Assembly (NCBI GenBank): GCA_045535505.1
Contig: JAZSLU010000004.1
Span: 124,001-188,000 of the forward strand
From: CAKSST01 sp045535505
GTDB taxonomy: Bacteria; Bacillota; Clostridia; Oscillospirales; Acutalibacteraceae
Reading direction: 5' to 3'
Length of the DNA stretch: 64,000 nt
The notes below the pieces were generated by a model. That model was not told the DNA's origin. It saw only the letters and a list, made by a program, of their open reading frames with translations, and searched no databases. Shown piece by piece: positions 1-6,393 of the stretch (position 1 is its first letter; every line of letters begins with the position of its first letter). The position numbers and the translations under genes are program-made.

Positions 1-1
1 A

Positions 2-127
2 TGTTATGTATATCTTGACAACAAAACATTTGTTAATAATCATTTGATAAGAACTGGGTTTGTATCAGTTGACGAATCGTTTGACTACAAGTATAAAAAG
101 AAATTTTTGGAGGCTAAAAATGGCTAA
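2..127 (+). CDS. 3' end of a gene with SNase-like C-terminus (partial)
   Basis: An open frame enters from the left edge and stops at 125-127. Its 41 visible residues include VYLDNKTFVNNHLIRTGF followed by a lysine-rich helix ending FLEAKNG. This resembles the C-terminal part of staphylococcal-nuclease-like (thermonuclease) domains, where a D/N-G/K-x-x-VN-x-x-L-V/I-R-x-G-F/L motif precedes the last helix. Its last 8 bases overlap the start of the restriction gene, so the two are probably translationally coupled. By inference it could be the tail of the cognate methyltransferase or of a separate nuclease. Too little is present to decide. Confidence 0.5.
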   Translation, partial: CYVYLDNKTFVNNHLIRTGFVSVDESFDYKYKKKFLEAKNG

Positions 128-752
128 AGAATGGGTATTAAATAGTGCAACTAACCGATTTCAATTAAACTTTAAAAGAAATGTGGGCGCAACCTCCGAA
201 GCAATTCGCAAATGCTCACCAAAATCGTTGGAAGAATGGCAAGAATATTATTTTGAAAATGTGCGCACACAAGAACAAATAGTAGAACTTGGAAAGAAGT
301 TATATGTAAAAATAACCGAAGTGTTAGTTGCTGAAATTGACGAAATCTCAGAGGAAGATTGTATAAATTACATTAAAGAACTCGTAATAGACAGAACCTA
401 TGATGGTTATGTAAGAGAAATCAAGACGATTTACGAGCAATTACAAGTTGAACTTGGTATAAAAATTTCTCCTGCGCCAGATGAATGGGACCGCTTGTTT
501 AATGTGGATTTCTTTATAGAGATAAATGGTAAATATATAGGATTACAAATAAAGCCTGTTTCGCAAGTTTCGAGCATTCCTGAAATTTATAAAGAAAAAG
601 GAATTCAACTTGCTACACATAAAGAGTTTACTCAAAAATATGGCGGTAAAGTTTTTTATTTATATTCTTGTAAGTCTGGTGATAAAAAGATAATTGTAAA
701 TACAGAGGTAATTCCTGAAATCAAACAGGAAATAGAGCGCCTTTCTATGTAG
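120..752 (+). CDS. MjaI-family type II restriction endonuclease
   Basis: The 210-residue protein starts MAKEWVLNSATNRFQLNFKR and continues with a conserved-looking block (NVGATSEAIRKCSPKSLEEW). I recognise this pattern from the MjaI restriction endonuclease family, whose founding member cuts CTAG. The C-terminal half holds D-rich and Q-x-K segments (VDFFIEING, GLQIKP) that could carry the catalytic acid and lysine of a PD-(D/E)xK-like core. I chose the ATG at 120 because GGAGG at 109-113 is well spaced. An in-frame ATG at 60 lies inside the upstream gene. The gene overlaps its upstream neighbour by 8 bases and ends at a strong terminator. A partner methyltransferase would lie left of the window. 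Confidence 0.75.
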   Translation: MAKEWVLNSATNRFQLNFKRNVGATSEAIRKCSPKSLEEWQEYYFENVRTQEQIVELGKKLYVKITEVLVAEIDEISEEDCINYIKELVIDRTYDGYVREIKTIYEQLQVELGIKISPAPDEWDRLFNVDFFIEINGKYIGLQIKPVSQVSSIPEIYKEKGIQLATHKEFTQKYGGKVFYLYSCKSGDKKIIVNTEVIPEIKQEIERLSM

Positions 753-775
753 ATATCTAAATCGGTGCAACCTGC

Positions 776-817
776 CAAAAAATCTCCGATACCCTAAAGG
801 GTGTCGGAGATTTTTCT
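776..817 (+). terminator. Intrinsic terminator after the restriction gene
   Basis: A 12-14 bp inverted repeat (AATCTCCGATACCC / GGGTGTCGGAGATT) with a TAAA loop is followed by TTTTTCTT. The mirrored A-run on the left may let it also serve the converging phosphoesterase gene. Confidence 0.85.
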
Positions 818-879
818 TGTTTTGGTGATATGTATTTTAATTTGTTATCTTCGGGTTATGAGAACGACGAGCGGTGCTC

Positions 880-1425
880 TTATAACATTTCGCTGTGATA
901 AACAGTGCCGTCAAGCGCTTTGAAAAGCACAGTGTTATTTTGTAACGTCATATAACCGTTTTTAGTGTTCTCTTTAGGGATGGATACAGAGCCTGGATTG
1001 AAATATAAATTTTCGTCGCCAAAACTTTCCCAAGCGGGAATGTGGGTGTGACCGTGGAGAAGAATATCCCCCTTTTGCAAAGGCGGCAAGTTTTCCATAT
1101 TATGATTGTGTCCGTGGGTGGCGTAGATTAGTCGGTTATTAAATTCAAGTATGCAGTAGTCTGCCAAAATGGGAAAACGGAGCACCATTTGGTCCACCTC
1201 TGTATCGCAGTTGCCGCGAACACATAAAATTTTATCCTTTATTTCGTTAAGCATAGCAATAACCTTTTTTGGCGCATATTCTAAAGGCAGGTCGTTTCTG
1301 GGACCGTGATATAAAACGTCTCCTAAAATTAACAGACGGTCAGCTTTTTCTGCAAAAAACGCATCTATAAGTTGTTTGCAATAATAAGCAGAGCCGTGAA
1401 TGTCTGATGCAACCATAAGTTTCAT
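880..1425 (-). CDS. yfcE: YfcE/MJ0936-type metallophosphoesterase
   Basis: A 181-residue calcineurin-like phosphodiesterase. The metal-binding motifs appear in the expected order: DIHG near residue 8, GDVLYHGPRN, GNCD, THGHN and GHTH. Members of this family hydrolyse phosphodiester bonds with Mn2+, but the natural substrate is uncertain. I chose the start at 1425 (MKLMVASDIHG) because TTGGAGGT lies just upstream. Longer starts would extend into the divergent promoter region. It is transcribed away from the PadR operon, from a promoter at 1457-1485. Confidence 0.88.
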   Translation of the reverse strand: MKLMVASDIHGSAYYCKQLIDAFFAEKADRLLILGDVLYHGPRNDLPLEYAPKKVIAMLNEIKDKILCVRGNCDTEVDQMVLRFPILADYCILEFNNRLIYATHGHNHNMENLPPLQKGDILLHGHTHIPAWESFGDENLYFNPGSVSIPKENTKNGYMTLQNNTVLFKALDGTVYHSEML

Positions 1426-1456
1426 AAATGCTACCTCCAAAAGAAAAGTTTTTTGT

Positions 1457-1485
1457 ATTATATCATTTTTGTTAGGATTTGTAAA
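1457..1485 (-). promoter_or_regulatory. Promoter of the YfcE-like gene
   Basis: On the minus strand, TTTACA and TATAAT are separated by 17 bases, about 30 bases upstream of the chosen start. It is divergent from the PadR promoter 27 bases away. Confidence 0.65.
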
Positions 1486-1511
1486 TTTAATAATTGCCGA
1501 AACCAAAAGTC

Positions 1512-1545
1512 TTGACAAGAACAATACTTCGTGTTACGATGTATT
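1512..1545 (+). promoter_or_regulatory. padR promoter with overlapping palindromic operator
   Basis: TTGACA (1512-1517) and TACGAT (1535-1540) are spaced by 17 bases. A 23-bp near-perfect palindrome at 1523-1545 (AATAC-T-TCGT-GTT-ACGA-T-GTATT, 9 of 10 arm pairs) covers the -10. It sits directly upstream of a PadR-family gene, so it is the likely autoregulatory operator. Binding itself is inferred. Confidence 0.7.
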
Positions 1546-1564
1546 ATGTAAAAGGAGGTATGGC

Positions 1565-1885
1565 ATGGATATACAACTCAAACGCGGCTTGTTGGACGTA
1601 TCGGTTCTTGCGGCTATAAAAAATGAGGATTCTTACGGCTACAAAATTATCAAGGATATGAAGCCGTATATGGAAATGTCAGAATCAACACTTTATACAA
1701 TCCTAAAACGGCTTGAAGCAGCCGAAATGCTGACGGTTTACACTAAAGAGTACGGCGGAAGGCTTAGAAAATATTATCGTATTACCGAAAAAGGACTAAG
1801 CCGTATTGAAGAATTTAAATATGAGTGGAACGAAATTTTGGCTATACATCGTTTTGTTATAAAGGAGGATGAGGAAAATGAATAA
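1565..1885 (+). CDS. PadR-family transcriptional regulator
   Basis: A 106-residue winged-helix protein of the short PadR type. It has the N-terminal signature (LKRGLLDVSVLAAI, DSYGYKI), the recognition helix region SESTLYTILKRLEAAEML and the wing GGRLRKYYRITEKG. ATG at 1565 follows AAAGGAGGT. The gene overlaps the DUF1700 gene and belongs to the familiar PadR-DUF1700-DUF4097 cassette. In such cassettes the regulator usually represses its own operon in response to membrane stress or small hydrophobic compounds. The ligand here is unknown. Confidence 0.92.
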   Translation: MDIQLKRGLLDVSVLAAIKNEDSYGYKIIKDMKPYMEMSESTLYTILKRLEAAEMLTVYTKEYGGRLRKYYRITEKGLSRIEEFKYEWNEILAIHRFVIKEDEENE

Positions 1886-2477
1886 AGAAATGTTTTTAAA
1901 ACATTTACAGGATGCTCTTAGCGGTTTGCCTAAAGGCGAGATTGAAGAACGTCTTGCTTTTTATAGTGAAATGATTGATGATAAAGTTGAAGAGGGTATC
2001 AGCGAGGAAGAAGCCGTAAAAGAGATTGGCAACATTGAGGATATTGTTTTTCAGATTGTGGATGAGGTGCCTTTGCATCAGTTGGTTATAGAAAGGGTTA
2101 AACCCAAACGAAAATTAAGAGTTTTTGAAATTGTGCTTATTGTTTTGGGGTTTCCTATATGGTTTTCTCTCGCCGTTGCAGCCTTTGCAGTGGTTTTATC
2201 ACTTTATGTTTCATTATGGGCTGTAATTATTTGTTTATGGGCAGTCCTTGTTTCGTTTGCTGCCTGTTTTGTAGGCGGTGTGGCGGCGTGCGTCATTTTT
2301 ACTGTAGGTGGTAACGGCGCTTCGGGTCTTGCTATGCTCGCAGCAGGTATTGTATGTGGAGGTCTTGCTATCTTTATGTTTTATGGATGCAAAGCAGCAA
2401 CAAAGGGCACTTTGATGCTTACAAAGAAATTTGCAGTATGGATTAAAAACTGCTTTATTAAAAAGGGGGAATCTTAA
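1878..2477 (+). CDS. DUF1700 (HAAS-type) membrane protein
   Basis: A 199-residue protein with an N-terminal helical segment (residues about 1-65: MNKEMFLKHLQDAL, EERLAFYSEMIDDKVEEG, EEAVKEIGNIEDIV) typical of the DUF1700/HAAS domain. Four or so hydrophobic helices follow from residue 75 to 185. It overlaps the PadR stop. ATG 1878 was chosen over ATG 1869 because AAAGGAGG abuts the latter. Its stop overlaps the next start by one base (TAATG), so the three genes form one operon. The molecular role is not known. Confidence 0.85.
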   Translation: MNKEMFLKHLQDALSGLPKGEIEERLAFYSEMIDDKVEEGISEEEAVKEIGNIEDIVFQIVDEVPLHQLVIERVKPKRKLRVFEIVLIVLGFPIWFSLAVAAFAVVLSLYVSLWAVIICLWAVLVSFAACFVGGVAACVIFTVGGNGASGLAMLAAGIVCGGLAIFMFYGCKAATKGTLMLTKKFAVWIKNCFIKKGES

Positions 2478-3442
2478 TGAGTAAAACAACAAAGATATGG
2501 CTTATTATCGGGACTTCTCTTGTATTGATTGGATGTATCATTTTCGGGGGTGTGATGACGATGCTTAAATGGGATTTTACGAAATTATCAACGGGCAAAT
2601 ATGAAACTAACCATTATGAAATTACTGAGAATTTTAAAAGCATATCAATAATAACCAATACTGCCGATGTTGTGTTTTTATCTTCCGAAAACTCAAAAAC
2701 TTCGATTTCTTGCTACCAACAGAGAAACGCAAAGCATTTCGTTGCGGTAAAGGATGGTGTACTTGTAATTAAGATTGTTGATACGAGAAAATGGTATGAG
2801 CATATCGGGATAAATTTTAGTACGCCGAAAATAACAGTATATATTCCGCAAGGCGAATATGGTAAACTTTCAGTCAAAGCAAACACCAGTAATGTTGAAA
2901 TACCCGAAGTGTTTAAATTTACAAGTGTTGATATTTCGGTCAGCACCGGTGATGTTAAAAACTATGCTTCTGCTTTGGAAGATGTAAAAATAAAGACAAC
3001 TACGGGTGATATTTGCATTGAAGATGCATCTGCCGGTTCGCTTGACCTTACAGTTTCCACAGGAAAGGTAACTGTTTTTGGCGTGACTTGCGAGAACGAT
3101 ACTTCGGTTGGTGTATCAACTGGCAAGGTGTACTTAACAGACCTTGAGTGCAAAAATTTTTCCTCAAACGGAAATACAGGTGATATATCTTTTAAAAATG
3201 TAATAGCCAAAGAAAAGTTTTTTATTAAGAGAACCACAGGTGATATAAAACTTAATTCTTGCGATGCCGCCGAACTTTTTATAAAAACCGACACAGGTGA
3301 TGTTAAAGGCAGTTTGCTTACAAGTAAAGTGTTTATAACAAAAACTGACACAGGCAAAATTGACCTACCTAAAACTACAAGCGGTGGCTTATGCGAGGTT
3401 GAAACCGACACGGGTGATATAATAATTGAAATAAAAAAATAG
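2477..3442 (+). CDS. DUF4097 putative surface beta-helix protein
   Basis: A 321-residue protein with one N-terminal membrane segment (residues 7-30). It is followed by a long region of repeated STGDV/TTGDI/DTGDV/STGKV units at about 20-residue spacing, from residue 150 to the end. This is the DUF4097 (putative adhesin-like) beta-solenoid pattern. The bulk is expected outside the membrane. It is the last gene of the PadR operon, coupled to DUF1700 by a 1-base overlap. The function is unassigned, and the family often accompanies PadR and DUF1700. Confidence 0.85.
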   Translation: MSKTTKIWLIIGTSLVLIGCIIFGGVMTMLKWDFTKLSTGKYETNHYEITENFKSISIITNTADVVFLSSENSKTSISCYQQRNAKHFVAVKDGVLVIKIVDTRKWYEHIGINFSTPKITVYIPQGEYGKLSVKANTSNVEIPEVFKFTSVDISVSTGDVKNYASALEDVKIKTTTGDICIEDASAGSLDLTVSTGKVTVFGVTCENDTSVGVSTGKVYLTDLECKNFSSNGNTGDISFKNVIAKEKFFIKRTTGDIKLNSCDAAELFIKTDTGDVKGSLLTSKVFITKTDTGKIDLPKTTSGGLCEVETDTGDIIIEIKK

Positions 3443-3459
3443 ATATAAAAAAATTGGTA

Positions 3460-3488
3460 TTGTTTACTAATTAATTATGTGATACAAT
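3460..3488 (+). promoter_or_regulatory. glnA promoter
   Basis: TTGTTT, 17 bases, TACAAT, 34 bases before the glnA start codon. No GlnR-like operator palindrome was recognised around it. Confidence 0.55.
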
Positions 3489-3522
3489 ATTACCAAATAA
3501 AAACAAAAGGGGATTTTATACA

Positions 3523-4947
3523 ATGAGCAAAAAAGTTCAAGACGTTTTAAAGATGATTAAAGAAAACGGTATTGAAATGGTTGATTACAAAATGGTTGAT
3601 ATCAACGGTCAGTACCGTCACGTAACTATTCCCGCACAAAACTTTTCAGAGGACACATTAAAAAGCGGTATCGGCTTTGACGCTTCAAACTACGGTTATG
3701 CCGTTATTGAAAAGAGCGATATGGTTTTCATAGCCGGCCCTGATACAGCGGTTATTGACCCATTCTGTTCAATTCCTACACTGTCTATGACGGGTAACGC
3801 AATGATAATTGACTCGCCCGAAAACCGTCCGCTTGCACAATACCCTCGTAACATTGTTCTTGCAGCAGAAAAATATCTTAAAGATAGCGGTATTGCTGAT
3901 ACAATGCTCATACTGCCTGAGTTTGAGTTTTATCTTTTCGACCAGGTTGGTTGGGAAGTTGCGCCCAACAGCGTAAGCGCTTTTGTTGATGCCGAGCAGT
4001 CTTATTGGAACAGCGCATCTCAAGGTCAGGGCGTTATTGTGCCCAAACAAAAGGCATACCATACCGCAAAACCCTTTGACGTTGCCTACGAGTGCAGAAG
4101 TGAGATGTGTATGCATATGCGTGACGCAGGTATCGATATAAACTATCATCACCCTGAGGTAGCTGCATCAGGCCAGTTTGAAATTGAGCCTCAGCTTGGC
4201 AAGATGTCCGATATGGCTGACGCTACAATGATGATAAAATACATAATTCATAACACAGCACTTAAATACGGAAAATCTGCAACATTTATGCCTAAACCCA
4301 TTTATGGCGAGGCAGGCAGCGGTATGCACGTTCATATGTTATTGCTTAAAGACGGCAAACCTGTTTTCTCAGACGATAACGGTTATGCAAATTTAAGCCG
4401 TGAAGCACATTGGTTTATGGGCGGTTTGCTTAAACACATTCATTCACTTTGCGCAATAACCAACCCCAGCACTAACTCATTTAAGCGTTTAATCCCCGGT
4501 TACGAAGCACCTGTTACCGTTGGTTATGCAACATCTAACCGCAGTGCTGTAATTCGCATTCCCGCTTATGCAAAAGCACCCGAAAAACGCCGCTTTGAGT
4601 TGCGCAATCCCGATGCAACCTGCAACCCCTATTTCTGCTATGCTGCAATCTTGATGGCAGGTATCGACGGTATTAAAAACCAAATTGACCCTCACGAAAA
4701 CGGTTGGGGCCCGTATGACGTTAACCTTTACCATTTGCCAGAAGAAGAAAAGGCAAAATTGCAGGGTCTGCCCACTAACCTGGACGATGCTCTTACCGCT
4801 TTGGAAAACGATAATGATTATCTTACTGCCGGCGGTGTTTTCCCAAAAGAGCTGATTGACAACTTTGTTAAAGCAAAACGTGCAGAGTGTCGTGAACTTG
4901 CTTCAATTCCTCACCCTGCAGAGTATGATAAATATTTCAATCTCTAA
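3523..4947 (+). CDS. glnA: Type I glutamine synthetase (beta-like)
   Basis: A 474-residue enzyme that makes glutamine from glutamate, ammonia and ATP. Active-site landmarks are visible: the PEFEF metal ligands (132-136), EAGSGMHVHM (263-272), NPSTNSFKRLIPGYEAP (314-330), NRSAVIRIP and RFELR (357-361). Near the C-terminus NLYHLPEEE places Tyr403 where enteric glutamine synthetase carries its adenylylated tyrosine. The length and this loop resemble the GSI-beta subtype, not the roughly 445-residue GSI-alpha form usual in Bacillus. No adenylyltransferase gene is in the window, so modification is only a possibility. A VIT1-type gene follows 12 bases downstream. Confidence 0.95.
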   Translation: MSKKVQDVLKMIKENGIEMVDYKMVDINGQYRHVTIPAQNFSEDTLKSGIGFDASNYGYAVIEKSDMVFIAGPDTAVIDPFCSIPTLSMTGNAMIIDSPENRPLAQYPRNIVLAAEKYLKDSGIADTMLILPEFEFYLFDQVGWEVAPNSVSAFVDAEQSYWNSASQGQGVIVPKQKAYHTAKPFDVAYECRSEMCMHMRDAGIDINYHHPEVAASGQFEIEPQLGKMSDMADATMMIKYIIHNTALKYGKSATFMPKPIYGEAGSGMHVHMLLLKDGKPVFSDDNGYANLSREAHWFMGGLLKHIHSLCAITNPSTNSFKRLIPGYEAPVTVGYATSNRSAVIRIPAYAKAPEKRRFELRNPDATCNPYFCYAAILMAGIDGIKNQIDPHENGWGPYDVNLYHLPEEEKAKLQGLPTNLDDALTALENDNDYLTAGGVFPKELIDNFVKAKRAECRELASIPHPAEYDKYFNL

Positions 4948-4959
4948 TTTGGTGGCGTA

Positions 4960-5841
4960 ATGAAAAAACAGTTGTCAAAGCAGGCACTTTCGATTATTAA
5001 GGTTATGCAACAAAACGAGTTAACCGAAAGTGTCATATACGAAAAAATTGCAAAATTTGCAAAAGGTGAAGATAATAAAAAAACCTTACTTCGTCTGTCG
5101 GGCGAAGAAAGGGCGCATTATAACGTCTGGAAAAACTATACCGACGTTGAAATGAAACCCCAGCGTGCAAAGGTTTTTAAATATACCCTCATAGCACGGT
5201 TGCTGGGATTTACCTTTGCCGTTAAATTGATGGAGCGCGGCGAAGAAATTGCGCAAAGCAAGTATGAACTGCTTAGCCGAGAGGTTGAAGAGAGTGTTCA
5301 TATAAGAGAGCAGGAAGAAGAACACGAACAGGCGCTGCTTGCAATTTTAGACGAAGAAAGTTTGCATTATGTAGGCAGTATGGTATTGGGACTGAGTGAT
5401 GCGTTGGTGGAACTTACCGGCAGTCTTGCGGGTTTCACTTTTGCTTTGCAGCACACACGTCTTATTGCTCTTTCAGGTCTTATTGTCGGCATTTCGGCAA
5501 CCTTTTCTATGGCGTCAAGTGAGTTTCTTTCAGCCAAAAGCGAGGGAAGAAACGATGCCGTAAAATCTTGCCTTTATACCGGAGTGGCTTATTTGGTTAC
5601 GGTTGCACTTTTGATATTGCCTTATTTGCTGTTCCCGACAGCCAAGTTTGTACAGGCTCTTATATGTATGCTGGTTATCGTTGTGGCGATAATTGCGGGC
5701 TTTACATATTACACGTCGGTAGCAAGGGACGAATCATTTAAATCCCGTTTTTTTGAAATGGCAATCATCAGTATATCTGTGGCTGTAATTTCATTCGTTG
5801 TGGGCGTTCTCGCAAAGAAATTTTTGGGATTGGATATATAA
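4960..5841 (+). CDS. Ferritin-like/VIT1-CCC1 fusion membrane protein
   Basis: A 293-residue protein in two parts. Residues 1-130 are a charged helical ferritin/rubrerythrin-like domain with E-x6-Y and EERAHY, EEEHEQ metal-ligand-type motifs. Residues 135-293 form about five membrane helices of the VIT1/CCC1 family (GLSDALVELTGSLAGFTFAL, MASSEFLSAKSEG). VIT1 proteins move Fe2+ or Mn2+ across membranes, and fused ferritin-like domains are thought to deliver or sense the metal. It follows glnA by 12 bases and has a weak ribosome site (GGTGG), so it is probably co-transcribed. A strong terminator follows. Confidence 0.87.
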   Translation: MKKQLSKQALSIIKVMQQNELTESVIYEKIAKFAKGEDNKKTLLRLSGEERAHYNVWKNYTDVEMKPQRAKVFKYTLIARLLGFTFAVKLMERGEEIAQSKYELLSREVEESVHIREQEEEHEQALLAILDEESLHYVGSMVLGLSDALVELTGSLAGFTFALQHTRLIALSGLIVGISATFSMASSEFLSAKSEGRNDAVKSCLYTGVAYLVTVALLILPYLLFPTAKFVQALICMLVIVVAIIAGFTYYTSVARDESFKSRFFEMAIISISVAVISFVVGVLAKKFLGLDI

Positions 5842-5844
5842 AAC

Positions 5845-5881
5845 AAAAACCGCGAATGTGAAAAACATTCGCGGTTTTTTT
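5845..5881 (+). terminator. Terminator of the glnA-VIT1 operon
   Basis: AAACCGCGAATG / CATTCGCGGTTT stem with a short A-rich loop, followed by a run of seven T. Confidence 0.9.
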
Positions 5882-6235
5882 GCCCCAACATAAACATTAT
5901 AACAAGCACAAAAACGGCTGTCAATACTTATAAAACAAAATCTCCCTATTGCATAATTTTTGGCAGCGAATTTTATTCGTTTTGCGAATTGAATCATAGA
6001 AGAATTTTTGTTATCATATAATCAAACAAAGGGAACGCAAAAAAGACCTGTTGGGAGGAAATTTTTTAGAGGTCTTAAAATCCCAAACAAAGACCAAAAA
6101 CTTAAAAACGAAATTGCTCAAAACTAAGGCCATCTCACTTGACGAGATTTAATATATACATAAGATTTAAATGCGTTTATTCGAGCAAAGGATGCAAAGA
6201 GTTTTTAGGTCTTAATCTACGAAGGAGAGGTTAAA

Positions 6236-6268
6236 ATGAAGTTAGATAATAAGAATGACCAAAAATAG
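6236..6268 (+). CDS. Possible 10-residue micro-ORF at the end of the structured RNA
   Basis: GAAGGAGAGG at 6221-6230 is followed, six bases on, by ATG and ten sense codons (MKLDNKNDQK), stopping inside the terminator stem. The ribosome site is as good as those of real genes, so it may be a leader peptide. It may equally be a purine-rich single-stranded part of the RNA. Treat as tentative. Confidence 0.25.
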   Translation: MKLDNKNDQK

Positions 6269-6313
6269 CCCTTAACTTAAATCGTAATGATGAAAGTTAA
6301 GGGCTGTTTTTTT
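6267..6313 (+). terminator. Terminator of the structured RNA
   Basis: A 12-bp perfect stem (AGCCCTTAACTT / AAGTTAAGGGCT) is followed by a run of T at 6307-6313. Confidence 0.9.
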
Positions 6314-6327
6314 ATGTTTTTGAGTGA

Positions 6328-6356
6328 TTGAAAACGATAAAGCGGTATGTTATACT
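6328..6356 (+). promoter_or_regulatory. Promoter of the MFS gene
   Basis: TTGAAA, 17 bases, TATACT, just after the upstream terminator and 37 bases before the start codon. Confidence 0.75.
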
Positions 6357-6393
6357 GTTTATGGATAATATTACCTGAAAGGAAATATTTTTT

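Larger units (their letters stand above)
6017..6313 (+). ncRNA. Candidate stand-alone structured RNA with pseudoknot
   Basis: A TATAAT at 6017-6022 precedes about 250 bases without a sizeable reading frame but with dense base-pairing potential. Stem A is AAGACCT (6043-6049)/AGGTCTT (6070-6076). Its loop holds TTGGGA (6051-6056), which pairs with TCCCAA (6081-6086), giving an H-type pseudoknot. Stem C is 13 bp with one bulge (6090-6102/6200-6213). Stem D is TTGCTC/GAGCAA (6114-6119/6183-6188). Hairpin E is ATCTC/GAGAT (6132-6148). A strong terminator closes the unit. AAGACC and GGTCTT each occur twice, so alternative foldings are possible. I cannot assign a class from memory with confidence. 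raiA RNA is one family to test first. tmRNA, RNase P and SRP RNA features are absent. Confidence 0.55.

Noticed and set aside
60..119. Longer N-terminus for the restriction endonuclease
   Set aside because: It would lie wholly within the upstream gene and lacks a ribosome site, whereas ATG 120 has GGAGG at the right distance.
2962..3411. Antisense frame inside the DUF4097 gene
   Set aside because: Its repetitive sequence simply mirrors the TGDV repeats on the other strand.
6017..6313. tmRNA, RNase P RNA or 6S RNA
   Set aside because: No tRNA-like ends, no tag frame with an ANDNYA-like end, no RNase P core motifs, and no single long hairpin with a central bubble as in 6S.
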